64,000 nucleotides of DNA from Anaerotignum propionicum (GCF_024461735.1 NZ_JANGAD010000003.1:248001-312000); one strand, 5' to 3'; positions 26,100-36,000 are shown, counted from the first letter of the stretch. A program made the numbers and translations. Notes: a model not told the origin generated them from the sequence alone.

Positions 26100-26354
26100 A
26101 TGAAAAAAGCAACCTTAACCATTACTTTTGAAAAGGAAAAACTCGATGCACTCACTTATTATATGGAGAAAAAGGATATGAAATTGCAAGCAGAACTTTC
26201 CGATACAATCCAAAAGCTCTATGAAAAGTATGTGCCACAGCCAACACGAGAGTACATAGAGGATAAACTGCAGTGTGAAAATATGCCAAGTAAGCCTAAA
26301 AAGGTGGAAACGGCCAAGGCGAATGCTTCTCAAACAGTAAATGGCAATTCATAA
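26100..26354 (+). CDS. DUF6103-like small protein
   Basis: 84 residues from ATG 26100 (GGAAAGGAG upstream). The start KKATLTITFEKEKLDALTYYMEKKDMKLQAELSDTIQKLYEKYVPQPTREYIED resembles the DUF6103 family found beside relaxase genes in clostridial ICEs. It has a strand followed by two helices, reminiscent of an RHH fold, and a Lys/Asn-rich tail. It directly precedes the probable oriT, so a DNA-binding relaxosome role is plausible but unproven. Confidence 0.65.
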   Translation: MKKATLTITFEKEKLDALTYYMEKKDMKLQAELSDTIQKLYEKYVPQPTREYIEDKLQCENMPSKPKKVETAKANASQTVNGNS

Positions 26355-26408
26355 GAAGGTAATATTCGCCGTTGTTGCCGATTGTGTGCCACTTTTGTTC
26401 CAAGGAGG

Positions 26409-26718
26409 GGTGTAACACCATAACAAGAGAATTGGGGCGAATTTGGCAAGGTGTGAGAAAGTGGGAAATGCCATGAAAACAGAACCTAAATTACCACACA
26501 ACATCGCAAATTTTAAGTGACCCCACCCATTGATTTAGGTGCAGGATAAAGAGAGGTGGTCGCAAGCGACCTCCTCTCGGTCAAAAAGCTCGGCAGTGCC
26601 GAGCTTTTCTCGTACTTCCGTTAGGTGGTCGAAAAACAGACTTTGTGATGCTTAGGTGGTCTGCAATCTATGAAAAGACCGTGATTACGGCATTTACAAG
26701 GTGGTTAGAGAGGTGGTC
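26409..26718. other. Probable origin of transfer (oriT) region
   Basis: The non-coding stretch between the DUF6103-like and RHH/relaxase genes is dense in structure. It has a small palindrome GGTGTAACACC (26409-26419), a 12-base-arm hairpin with one mismatch (26551-26578, GAGAGGTGGTCG / CGACCTCCTCTC), and a perfect 12-base inverted repeat around one base (26584-26608, AAAAGCTCGGCA / TGCCGAGCTTTT). Four copies of AGGTGGTC lie at 26554, 26623, 26654 and 26711. Directly repeated accessory-protein sites and hairpins next to a relaxase gene are typical of oriT. The nick site cannot be assigned. Confidence 0.65.
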
Positions 26719-26739
26719 TTGATCTTTGGAGGTGATATT

Positions 26740-27162
26740 TTGAAAGAACCACAAAACAAAAATAAGAAAAGGACAGCGGTTTGGCTGTATCCTTATACCT
26801 TTGAAAAAATGGATGTTTTATTGAAAGAAGATAACTGCAATAACCGTAGTGAGTTTATTGAAAAAGCATTGACTTTTTATATGGGATATTTGGTTAGTAA
26901 TCAAAGTACAGATTATCTTTCAAAAATTCTGCTTGGAGCAATTCAAGGCACACTGCGAGAAACCGAAAATCGTCAATCAGCAAACCTCTTTCGTTTGTCG
27001 GTAGAGATGAGTATGATGATGAACATTCTTGCCGCTGGACTTGAAATCAGTGATGAAGACTTGCGTAAACTTCGTGGCAGATGCGTTGCCGAAGTAAAAA
27101 GACATAAAGGCAGAATTAATATGGAGGATGCGGTTAAATACCAGCAAGGATTAGAAGAATAA
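26740..27162 (+). CDS. RHH relaxosome accessory protein (MobC-like)
   Basis: 140 residues from TTG 26740 (GGAGGTG upstream). The N-terminal KKRTAVWLYPYTFEKMDVLLKEDNCNNRSEFIEKALTFYMGYLVS is a ribbon-helix-helix pattern. The rest is helical (LFRLSVEMSMMMNILAAGLEISDEDLRKLRGRCVAEVKRHKG). Situated between the repeat-rich oriT candidate and the relaxase gene (13 bases before its first ATG), it probably binds the AGGTGGTC repeats and loads the relaxase. Confidence 0.78.
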   Translation: MKEPQNKNKKRTAVWLYPYTFEKMDVLLKEDNCNNRSEFIEKALTFYMGYLVSNQSTDYLSKILLGAIQGTLRETENRQSANLFRLSVEMSMMMNILAAGLEISDEDLRKLRGRCVAEVKRHKGRINMEDAVKYQQGLEE

Positions 27163-27181
27163 ATAGTGGAGGGAGATGTTT

Positions 27182-29842
27182 ATGCCGAGAATTATTTTTA
27201 AGTGTCCATATCTCAAAGGTGGAGATAATACAGCTCACCTATCCAATCTTGTAAGTTACATTGCCACAAGAGATGGTGTGCAGAAATTTAATGAGAAACA
27301 TAAAAATCTTCCTTCCACAAAAAAACAGGAGCAGCTCATTGCAGATATTATAAAAGAATTTCCGAATACTAGAAATCTGTTTGAGTATGAAGATTACATT
27401 GCAAGCAAAACCATTGAAAACGCTTCGGACTTCATCTCCATAGCATTAGAACATAACCTTGATATAGTGGCAAAAAAAGAAAACTATGTGGACTACATTG
27501 CCAATCGTCCAAGAGTAGAAAAGCTATCTTCCCATGGTTTATTTACAAGCGGAGATGATGAAATTATTCTTAGTAAGGTTGCTGATGAAGTATCCAATCA
27601 TCAAGGGAATGTATGGACACCTATCATATCCCTTAGGCGAGAAGATGCTGTCAGTACAGGGTTTGACCATGCAGAAAACTGGAATGACTTTTTATCACAC
27701 TATGCACCTACCATTGCAGAAAATTTGAAAATACCAATTGAGGACTTTAGATGGTACGCAGCTTTTCATAATGAGAGTCATCATCCTCACATTCACATGA
27801 TTTGTTATTCCACAGATATTCGCAGAGGGTATCTCACCAAGGAGGGCATTAAAAATATCAAGTCGGGGTTGGTGTCGCATATTTTCAAAAATGAAATGAA
27901 AAACATCTATGAGCGGCAGAGCCGAAGGAGGGATAGCCTAAAAGTAGAAAGCAAAAAATCACTGCTACAGTTGATTGCCGAAATGAAAACAGGCACAATA
28001 CAAAATTCCAAAATGGAAGAACTGATTTTGCTTCTTGCAGAAAAACTAAAGCACACCACTGGTAAACGAGTCTACGGGTATTTGCAGCCAAATGTAAAAA
28101 ATATTGTGGACAGTATTGTAGATGAGCTTGCTAAAGATGAAAAAGTGGCAAAGGAGTATAGTTTGTGGTATGAAATGCGTAATGAGATATTTCTCGGATA
28201 TTCTGATAACCTGCCTGAACCGTTGACGCTTTCAAAGCAAAAAGAGTTTAAATCCATCAAGAATTTTATTATCACGGAAGCAGATAAACTCTCCAAAGGC
28301 GAAATCAGCTTTTCGGAAACGAAAATCATTGAAATAATTGATGATGACAGGAGCACTGATTCGATTGATAGCCAAGTAGTTGAAAAAGCTTTTGAAGAAG
28401 AGCCTCGTATGGAGGTATCTGATTTCATTGAAGAATCGGTTGACGATGCTGTGGAAGAGCAGCCAAATCCATATGTAAAATGGACAGAAGAATATAAGCA
28501 GGCTCGCAAGTTTCTGTTTGGTACAGAACAACAACAACCGGACTTTGAACAGGCGTGCATATTGTTGCTCGAAGAATCAGAAAACGGAAATGCTCTTGCA
28601 ACCTTTGACTTGGGGAGGATATATGCAGATGGTCTTGGGGTTGAGATGGATGGTGAAAAGGCACAGGAATATTATGAGAAGGCTCTTGCAGATTTTCAGT
28701 TTGTAGAAAATAAGAAATCTTGGAAATATACACAATACCGTATTGGCAAGATGTATGCCAGAGGTCTTGGAACAGAGCAAAATTATGAAGTGGTTGCTGA
28801 TTGGTTTGAAAAGTCGGCAAATCAGAAATATAAGTTTGCTGAATACTCTCTTGGGAGCCAATATTTGCGTGGGCAGGGTGTGGAGCAAAACGATGAACAA
28901 GCATTTGCTTTATATTTGCGTTCTGCAAAACAGGGTTTTCCCTATGCCGATTTTGAAGTGGCGAAAATGTATCGGGATGCAATTGGTACAGACAAAAATG
29001 AAGGAGAAAGTAATGTTCATTTCAAAAAAGCCTTTGTTGGTTTTACCGCTTTGGAAAAGCAAAGCCACGATGATAAAATACAGTATCGCCTTGGGTGGAT
29101 GCTGCAAAACGGTATAGGAACAGAGAAAGACATTTCAAAGGCAAAAGAATACTTTCAGAAATCCGCAAAGCTGGGAAATACTTTTGCATGCTATTCACTG
29201 GCTAAAATAATTCTTGGTGAAGAAAGTCCAACCGCAAAAGACGTAGAAACTGCTGTTGGGTATTTGAAAACGGCATCGGATAGCGGAAATCAGTTTGCAC
29301 AGTATGCTCTTGCCAAGATTAATTTTGAGGGCAAACATATTACCCAGGATATTGCAAAAGCAGTGGAGTTGTTCACCCTCTCGGCAGAGCAGGATAATGA
29401 GTGGGCAGCTTATCGTCTTGGGAAAATCTATCTCACCGAAGTAAACTGTAAAAATATCTCTTCTGCTGTTCACTGGCTAACAAAATCATCCGAACATGGC
29501 AATCAATTTGCACAATATCAACTTGGCAAGATGTTTCTAATGGGAAAGGTTGTGCCAAGGGATAAAGAGACGGCAATAAAATGGTTTATGCTCTCGGCAG
29601 AGCAAGGCAATGAATATGCTCAATTTTTCCTTGACCACATAGAACAGTGGAGAGAGCCATCGGTAGGTTTACTTGCTACACGAGTGCTCCACCATATGAG
29701 TAAAGTATTTGAAGATAATGTTCCTTTAGAGAAATCCTCAAGGGGAATAAAGATTGACAGCAAGTTACTCAGGAAAATGAAAAAGAAGAAAATGGCACAG
29801 GGTCATAAGGAAGATGACCAAGAACAGTATATGAGCTTGTAA
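27182..29842 (+). CDS. MobP3-like relaxase with a C-terminal array of Sel1 repeats
   Basis: 886 residues from ATG 27182 (GGAGGGA upstream). The N-terminus PRIIFKCPYLKGGDNTAHLSNLVSYIATRDGV matches MobP3-type relaxases, and the metal site is FHNESHHPHIHMI near residues 196-206. From about 465 to 850 there are roughly ten Sel1-like repeats (for example FDLGRIYADGLGVE, YRIGKMYARGLGTEQ, YSLGSQYLRGQGVEQ, YQLGKMFLMGKVV). It nicks one strand at oriT and pilots it into the recipient. The Sel1 solenoid probably serves protein contacts, for example with VirD4. A basic tail ends the protein. Confidence 0.85.
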   Translation: MPRIIFKCPYLKGGDNTAHLSNLVSYIATRDGVQKFNEKHKNLPSTKKQEQLIADIIKEFPNTRNLFEYEDYIASKTIENASDFISIALEHNLDIVAKKENYVDYIANRPRVEKLSSHGLFTSGDDEIILSKVADEVSNHQGNVWTPIISLRREDAVSTGFDHAENWNDFLSHYAPTIAENLKIPIEDFRWYAAFHNESHHPHIHMICYSTDIRRGYLTKEGIKNIKSGLVSHIFKNEMKNIYERQSRRRDSLKVESKKSLLQLIAEMKTGTIQNSKMEELILLLAEKLKHTTGKRVYGYLQPNVKNIVDSIVDELAKDEKVAKEYSLWYEMRNEIFLGYSDNLPEPLTLSKQKEFKSIKNFIITEADKLSKGEISFSETKIIEIIDDDRSTDSIDSQVVEKAFEEEPRMEVSDFIEESVDDAVEEQPNPYVKWTEEYKQARKFLFGTEQQQPDFEQACILLLEESENGNALATFDLGRIYADGLGVEMDGEKAQEYYEKALADFQFVENKKSWKYTQYRIGKMYARGLGTEQNYEVVADWFEKSANQKYKFAEYSLGSQYLRGQGVEQNDEQAFALYLRSAKQGFPYADFEVAKMYRDAIGTDKNEGESNVHFKKAFVGFTALEKQSHDDKIQYRLGWMLQNGIGTEKDISKAKEYFQKSAKLGNTFACYSLAKIILGEESPTAKDVETAVGYLKTASDSGNQFAQYALAKINFEGKHITQDIAKAVELFTLSAEQDNEWAAYRLGKIYLTEVNCKNISSAVHWLTKSSEHGNQFAQYQLGKMFLMGKVVPRDKETAIKWFMLSAEQGNEYAQFFLDHIEQWREPSVGLLATRVLHHMSKVFEDNVPLEKSSRGIKIDSKLLRKMKKKKMAQGHKEDDQEQYMSL

Positions 29843-29892
29843 ATTTACAAGGGGAATCTATTAAATCTTTGGTGTAAACATAAGAATGCTTC

Positions 29893-29937
29893 TAACAGTC
29901 TTTCAAAACGAAGGTCTGTTATTTTTTTACCCTAAAT
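29893..29937 (+). terminator. Terminator after the relaxase gene
   Basis: Arms around AACAGTCTTTC and GAAGGTCTGTT with a short loop are followed by ATTTTTTTA. It lies about 50 bases downstream of the relaxase stop. Confidence 0.65.
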
Positions 29938-29956
29938 CTATATAGAAAGGATTTTT

Positions 29957-30085
29957 ATGATGAAAAACAAGGAGAAAAATACTTATCATTCAAAGGTATT
30001 AGAAAAACAGAATGTGAAACCAAATAGGAAAGGCTGTCCCATCAAAAGGACAGTCTTTCATCGTAAAATCGGTAAAAAATCATAA
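29957..30085 (+). CDS. Small basic protein (42 residues)
   Basis: ATG 29957 follows AAAGGA and opens a 42-codon frame ending TAA at 30083-30085, right before the RBS of the TOPRIM gene. The product is strongly basic (MMKNKEKNTYHSK..., ending FHRKIGKKS). The C-terminal RTVFHRKIGK recalls the start of TnpW-type small proteins of conjugative transposons, of which this might be a short or truncated version. A hairpin (GGCTGTCC / GGACAGTC, near 30031-30054) lies within the coding region. Confidence 0.45.
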   Translation: MMKNKEKNTYHSKVLEKQNVKPNRKGCPIKRTVFHRKIGKKS

Positions 30086-30098
30086 AGGAGGTATCACT

Positions 30099-31043
30099 AT
30101 GGGTAAATACATTCACTTTACTGAGGAACAAAAGCAAAGAGCCAATGAGGTTGACCTTGAATATTTTCTTCATCAAAGGGGTGAAACTTTGCTTCCATCT
30201 GGCAGAGAAAAACGGTTAAAAAGTGACCACAGTATTACTGTCAGAGGAAATGAATGGTATGACCATGCCACGGAAAAAGGGGGTCTTGCTATTGATTTTG
30301 TGCAAAACTTTTATGGTTTATCATTTCCCGATGCGGTAACGATGCTTCTTGGTGGTGAGAGTGGTGAAGTCTATCATTGTGCAGAAAAGAAGGAAGAAAT
30401 AAAAAAGCCGTTTATACTGCCACCACAGAACAAAGATATGCGTAGAACGTTTGCCTATCTTATCAAGCACCGATGCATTGATAGCAATGTAGTCAGTTTT
30501 TTTGCAAAAGAAAAGTTGCTTTATGAAAGCTGTGAAAAATCGGCTGATGGTACAAAGGAATATCACAACGCAATTTTTGTAGGATTAGATGAAGAGGGAG
30601 TTGCTCGACACGCACATAAACGAGGAATCTACACAGAAGGGATGAGCTACAAAGGAAATATTGACAGCAGTAATTCTTGTTACAGCTTTCATTTCTGTGG
30701 AACAAGTGACCAACTCTATGTTTTTGAGGCACCCATAGATATGTTGTCTTTCATCAGCGTACATAAAAACAGTGATTGGAAAAAGCACAGCTACGTTTCA
30801 CTCTGTGGACTTTCGGAACAGGCAATGTTGAAACAGTTGGAGATTAATCCTCAAATTAATAAAGTGGTGCTGTGCTTGGATAATGATAAAGCTGGCATTC
30901 AGGCGTGTGAGAAGTTTATAAATCTATTATGCGAACAAGGTAAAATTGTTTTTCGTATTTTCCCTACACTCAAAGATTTTAATGAGGATTTGCAAGAGAG
31001 CATAAATGGGCAGCCACAAAGTTATGAAATAAAAATGGCATAA
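30099..31043 (+). CDS. TOPRIM-domain (DUF3991-like) DNA primase-related protein
   Basis: A 314-residue protein. Residues ~15-90 form a zinc-ribbon-like primase N-terminus lacking the cysteines (NEWYDHATEKGGLAIDFVQNFYGLSFPDAVTMLL). Residues 110-190 resemble DUF3991 and ~205-300 are a TOPRIM domain with the Glu in LYVFEAPIDMLSF and DxD in VVLCLDNDKAGIQA. Such proteins accompany relaxases and may prime complementary-strand synthesis in the recipient. AAGGAGG precedes the ATG. Confidence 0.82.
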   Translation: MGKYIHFTEEQKQRANEVDLEYFLHQRGETLLPSGREKRLKSDHSITVRGNEWYDHATEKGGLAIDFVQNFYGLSFPDAVTMLLGGESGEVYHCAEKKEEIKKPFILPPQNKDMRRTFAYLIKHRCIDSNVVSFFAKEKLLYESCEKSADGTKEYHNAIFVGLDEEGVARHAHKRGIYTEGMSYKGNIDSSNSCYSFHFCGTSDQLYVFEAPIDMLSFISVHKNSDWKKHSYVSLCGLSEQAMLKQLEINPQINKVVLCLDNDKAGIQACEKFINLLCEQGKIVFRIFPTLKDFNEDLQESINGQPQSYEIKMA

Positions 31044-31048
31044 AAATA

Positions 31049-31075
31049 AGCAGAGGGAGTTAAATACCCTCTGCT
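31049..31075. terminator. Bidirectional hairpin between TOPRIM and MBL genes
   Basis: AGCAGAGGG (31049-31057) pairs perfectly with CCCTCTGCT (31067-31075), between convergent genes. Confidence 0.65.
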
Positions 31076-31107
31076 TCTAAAGCTTCTACTTTTATAAAAC
31101 GACTAGT

Positions 31108-31923
31108 TTATAATCTATCTAGCATTTCAAAACTTAATGATTGAAAAACCGTACAATATTTTTGAAATGCGTTTTGACCTATAATATAAATATTTGGCAT
31201 ATAGGACATCCTTTTTTTTGAATATAAAATTCGCTCTAGCCCATTATCAATGGCGGTATGGTTGCTTAACGCTACATCTACTTTTTTGTTATTTGCCTCA
31301 CGAATAAAATAGTCTAGGGATTTTAGATATTGTTCAACTCCATTCTTAGTCCATGGAGGAGTAGTGCCGCCCCATAGTGCTGCCATATGAGTTTCGCCAG
31401 CTTCTTTTACTGGGAATATATAACTCAAGCACCCAGGAGTATGGCCGGGAGTACCGTAAACATATATTGTCTTATCTCCAAGGGTTATAGTATCTCCATC
31501 TTGTATATAAGTATCAATTTGATAATCTTTCCACGTTTCTGGGCGCTCGGGTTTCGTCGGATGTTCTGTCCAAAAGATATCATCCACTTCAGAAAGATAT
31601 GTTTCTGCGTTATATGTTTCTACAAAATACTTTCCGCAACCGGTATGATCAACATGTCCGTGTGTTAAGACTAATTTCTTTATGGCATCTGGATTCCAAC
31701 CTACAGATTTAATCGCATCTACTATCGCATCAAAAACTATTTTTGCTGGCCAAATAGCATCTATCACTATCAGTCCATCATTGGTTTTTAATACGTAACA
31801 ATTAGTTTCTTTTTGTGCAATAATTAGTAAATCATCAAAAATGAGAGCATGAGTAAAAAATGACATGTCCTCCATTGCTTTGATGGTTTCTTTTGCGATG
31901 ATTGGTTTGTTTAATCTATTCAT
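31108..31923 (-). CDS. Metallo-beta-lactamase-fold hydrolase
   Basis: A 271-residue protein with the MBL zinc motif LTHGHVDHTGCGKYF, a downstream His in GTPGHTPGCLSYIF and a late His in VALSNHTAIDNG. The loop AALWGGTTPPW and the length match subclass B3-like and related cytoplasmic MBL hydrolases; no signal peptide is present, so a secreted carbapenemase is unlikely. It is transcribed against the conjugation genes between the TOPRIM and virD4 genes, so it is probably cargo. Confidence 0.85.
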   Translation of the reverse strand: MNRLNKPIIAKETIKAMEDMSFFTHALIFDDLLIIAQKETNCYVLKTNDGLIVIDAIWPAKIVFDAIVDAIKSVGWNPDAIKKLVLTHGHVDHTGCGKYFVETYNAETYLSEVDDIFWTEHPTKPERPETWKDYQIDTYIQDGDTITLGDKTIYVYGTPGHTPGCLSYIFPVKEAGETHMAALWGGTTPPWTKNGVEQYLKSLDYFIREANNKKVDVALSNHTAIDNGLERILYSKKRMSYMPNIYIIGQNAFQKYCTVFQSLSFEMLDRL

Positions 31924-32172
31924 TTTTGATTACTCCTCTGTACAATTTATTTTAAAGTCATACAGAGGTCAAACGATTCTTTGGATGCATTCTTAAAAAT
32001 ATTTTCATAATTCAGCTCACGATACCTATCTTTATATACTGATTTAAACATACTCCATTCATCGACAAAAATTGTACTTTGAGAAAATGGAGAGTATCTT
32101 CAATAACTAATTGCAATGCAATTGCTTTTTAACATTATACTGCAAAAAAATTGAAAAAGAAAGGGACCCTTT

Positions 32173-33247
32173 ATGAACGAACAAATTACTATTTTAATAT
32201 CAGTGACTGCTTTAATGTTTATGGTCATTGGCGGACTATCTCTCATTGCCAATTACTATACACTTAATGGAATCAAATCTAAAACCGTAGGCGACGGTCA
32301 ACATGGTGTGGCGAGGTTTGCAACCAAAAAGGAAATTACTAATACTTATCATCCTGTAGCCTTTCAAGTTGTTAAATGGAGAAAGAGTGAAAATCTTCCA
32401 ACGGAGCAAGGCTTAGTTATCGGTTCAACTGGGAAAAAGAGTGAGGTTACTGCACTTGTAGACACAGGCGATGTCCACTGCTTAATGATTGGTGCAGCAG
32501 GAGTTGGTAAAACTGCATTTTTCCTTTATCCAAACCTAGAATATGCCTGTGCCAGTGGTATGAGCTTCATTACTACCGATACCAAGGGGGATCTCGCTCG
32601 AAACTATGGATCCATCGCAAAAGAGAATTACGGATATAACATTGCTGTTCTTGATTTGCGTAATCCTACACGCAGTGACGGAAACAATCTTCTGCATCTG
32701 GTAAATAAATATATGGACTTGTATCGACAGGATAATGGCAACTTTTCCGCAAGGGCAAAGGCTGAAAAGTACGCAAAGATTATTTCCAAAACGATTGTAT
32801 CCCCCGATGGCAATAATGCCGCAATGGGGCAAAATGCATTTTTCTATGATGCTGCAGAGGGGCTTCTTACAGCGGTGATATTACTCATTGCAGAATACTT
32901 ACCACCAACTGAGATTGACGGACAGTTAGTAGATAAAAGACATATTGTTTCTGTGTTTAAGATGGTACAAGATCTAATGGCACCAAGTCAAGTGAAGGGG
33001 AAGAGTCAATTTCAGCTTTTAATGGACAAACTGCCATCAAACCATAAAGCAAAATGGTTTGCCGGAGCGGCACTTAACTCAGCGGAACAAGCAATGGCAT
33101 CTGTTCTTTCCACTGTATTGTCGCGGCTTAATGCATTTTTAGATACGGAAATGGAGCAGATTCTTTGTTTTCATTCATCCATTGATGCTGAAACTTTTTG
33201 CAAAGAAAAGTCGGCAATATTTCTTATACTTCCAGAAGAGGACAACA
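32173..33247 (+). CDS. virD4: VirD4-type coupling protein, 5' exon
   Basis: Codons 1-358 plus the first base of codon 359. It has an N-terminal membrane segment (residues 7-27), Walker A GAAGVGKTAFF near 107-114, ITTDTKGDLARNY and IAVLDLRNP, all typical of VirD4/TcpA-like coupling proteins. The frame is cut by a group II intron after PEEDN. Joining base 33247 to 36001 gives PEEDN-T-KYFMVSLFLQQ, restoring the expected continuous sequence of about 606 residues. The protein recruits the relaxase-DNA complex to the channel. Confidence 0.9.
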
Positions 33248-36000
33248 GTGCGACACGTTCCTGACTGAAAAGGTCAGGCACTAAATTAAGAACGTGAAAT
33301 GTTCAGTTTAGGAGAACTGATATTCCGAGAGGTGGAATGATAGGGTAACGCCTTGAAACGCCCCCTTGATACTGTGGCAGGCAGTTCGGTATGTAATATC
33401 GAATTGTCTGAAGCCCGCTGAAGTCGGCAGAGAGTAACCCAAACAGATAATGCTGTGGAAAACTGTACAGAGGTGTACGGTGTTACCTATATGCCGGAGG
33501 TCTAAAAGATACCTATGGTGAGTATGTGGTGTGAAAGACTACTGACAAACCTCAGATTGTACGGGTCTAAACTTCTGAATGATAGAAATGTCGTTGTCCG
33601 ATTACGGACGTAAGCCGAGGAAAAGTAAGATTTTGTTGTTATGAAATTCCTTATTGTGTTACAGGCACAAGGCGAGCTTACAGGCTTAGATGAGGCACCT
33701 AAGGGTATAAATGCAAAGATAGGAATATTGGAACGTGGTAAGGTCAGAGCGTGGAGCAAATTACATTGCAAGGAAGCGTTATCAAGGAAAATTTAGCGAT
33801 ATAACTTGATTTTATCTGACTGAAAGTGATGCCACAGTACCTGTGAAGCCGTGATAATAAGCGGTGGAGGGATAGGCATTAGTCGCAGGAAAACTAAAGG
33901 AAAGGATTACACAACACTCTATGGGTTCGAGTATGACTAAAAAAGGTAAATCCAAAATGTGATTTTCACACAAAGGAGGTAACCGACCATAGCAAACTCA
34001 AAAGCACCAAAACACCGTAAACTCCGAAATAGTGAATATTATGACTTACAAAGTACCTTTGATAAGCTGTATGCCGACAGCAAAGATGGTAAATGCTTTC
34101 GAAATTTAATGAGTATTATCACTTCGGAAGAAAATATCCGTTTGGCATACAGAAAAATTAAGACGAACAAAGGTAGTAAAACCGCAGGAGTAGACGGCAA
34201 AACAATAGAAGATTTGAAAAGATGGAATGACCAAGCCTTATTGCAAATATCCAAAAATCATTTGAATGGTATACACCGAACAAGGTGCGCAGAGTAGAAA
34301 TACCAAAGGACAACGGAAAAACTCGACCGCTTGGAATACCCTCAATCAGAGACAGGTTGATACAGCAATGTATTATGCAAGTTTTAGAGCCAATTTGTGA
34401 AGCAAAATTTCATGAGCGCTCTAATGGGTTTCGTCCCAATAGGAGTGCAGAACATGCCGTTGCACAAGCAATGACAATGATACAGCAGAGAAACTTGTTT
34501 TATGTTATTGACATAGACATTAAAGGGTTCTTCGATAACGTATCACATGGAAAATTGTTAAAACAGATGTGGGCGCTGGGCATCCAGGAGAAAAAGTTAC
34601 TTTGTATTATATCAACTATGCTAAAGGCGGAAATTGCAGAAATAGGATTTCCTGAAAAAGGAACGCCGCAGGGCGGTATTATTAGTCCGCTTCTCTCCAA
34701 TATCGTATTAAATGAGTTGGATTGGTGGATTGCAAGCCAATGGGAAGAAATGCCTACACAGTATGAATATAAGTGTAGTATCCATGGGAATGGTTCTCCC
34801 AATAAAAGCCCAATCTATTCTGCACTCCGCAAGACAGGATTGAAAGAATGTTACATTATCAGATATGCTGATGACTTCAAGATATTCTGTCGCAAAAGGG
34901 ATGACGCAGTCAAGCTCTTTGAGGCAACACGCCAATGGTTGAAACAGCGATTAAGACTTGATATTAGCTCAGAGAAGTCGAAGATAGTTAACCTTAAAAG
35001 GCATTATTCAGAATTTGTGGGGTTTAAGCTGAAAGCAAAAACTAAAGGCAAAAAGCCAAATGGGAAAGCGAAATATGTTGTCACCTCTCACATAAGCGAT
35101 AAGGCAAGCAGGAAAATCCTAAAACGAGCAACAGAAACGGTGTGTAACATGGCAAAGCATATTGATAAAGAAACCGCCTATAAATTTTTAGGCATTTATA
35201 ATGCTTATGTCATGGGTGTTCATCAGTATTACAGCGTTGCAACGGAGGTCAATAAAGACTTTCATAAAATATCTTTTCATGTCAATAGAACCCTGAAAAC
35301 AAAACTCAGGAAACGATTAAAGCGTCCGGATATTTCAAAGTTAAAGTGCAAAGCGATTGTAGAAAGGTATGGAAAAAGCAAAGAACTTAGGTGTGTACTT
35401 GATTTACCCGTTGCTCCCAGTGGGTATGTGCAGCACAGAAATCCAATGTGGAAACGGACAAGTATAAACAAATATACTGCCAAAGGAAGAGAAGAAATTC
35501 ACAAGAACCTAAAAGGACTTGATATGAGTATTCTACTTTACCTTATGCGAAATCCAATCCAAAACCGCAGTATTGAATACAACGATAATAGAATATCGCT
35601 GTATTCGGGTCAAATGGGTAAATGTGCTGTCACAGGTCGAATACTAACATTAGAAGAAATTCATTGTCACCACAAAGTACCGAAATATTTAAAAGGTGAT
35701 GATGGATATGTGAACCTGACAATAATACATATCAATGTCCACAGACTTATTCATGCGGTACACACAGATACTACTCAAAAATTGCTTAAAGTACTACAAT
35801 TAACGGAATATCAAATGGGGCGAATAAATAATCTTCGCAAGCTATGTGAGCTTGCACCAATAACTGTAAATTGAGTTTGAAAATGTGTAAATCTAATTGA
35901 GGTTTTCTTGCGATGGAACGCCGGATGATGGGAAACCATCATGTCCGGTGTGAAGTGGGGGAAAACTTGGCGATAGTATCAAAGAGTTACCTATCACTAT
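33248..36000 (+). mobile_element. Group II intron within the virD4 gene (2753 bases)
   Basis: The 5' end is GTGCGAC, matching the group II consensus GUGYG. The 3' end is ...CCTATCACTAT, matching the AY end. Exact removal restores the virD4 frame. A domain V-like hairpin with a GAAA tetraloop lies at about 35918-35952 (GCCGGATGATGG-GAAA-CCATCATGTCCGG), followed by a domain VI-like stem to 36000. Domains I-III fill 33248-33988 and domain IV carries the maturase gene. Confidence 0.9.
33989..35874 (+). pseudogene. Group II intron reverse transcriptase/maturase with a one-base frameshift
   Basis: The frame follows AGGAGGT and begins at ATA 33989 (perhaps a mutated ATG; the next ATG, 34109, is 40 codons inside the homologous region). 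It encodes ANSKAPKHRKLRNSEYYDL ... RLAYRKIKTNKGSKTAGVDG. At about 34262-34267 the frame shifts by -1: KNHL then WYTPNKVRRVEIPKDNGKTRPLGIP in the frame that runs to 35874. A lost A in GAAATGG would explain it. The RT core is complete: GFRPNRS, FYVIDIDIKGFFDNV, GTPQGGIISPLLSNI, YADD. A maturase region and a C-terminal HNH nuclease (CAVTG ... CHHKVP ... HRLIH) follow. A split protein may not support splicing. Confidence 0.82.

Noticed and set aside
31108..31923. Metallo-beta-lactamase resistance gene
   Set aside because: The zinc motif is present but there is no signal peptide and the overall pattern fits general MBL-fold hydrolases.
35913..36000. ATG at 35913 as the start of the downstream VirD4 fragment
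   Set aside because: It lies in the domain V hairpin of the group II intron and the encoded residues before KYFMVSLFLQQ have no VirD4 resemblance; the true joint is at 36001.
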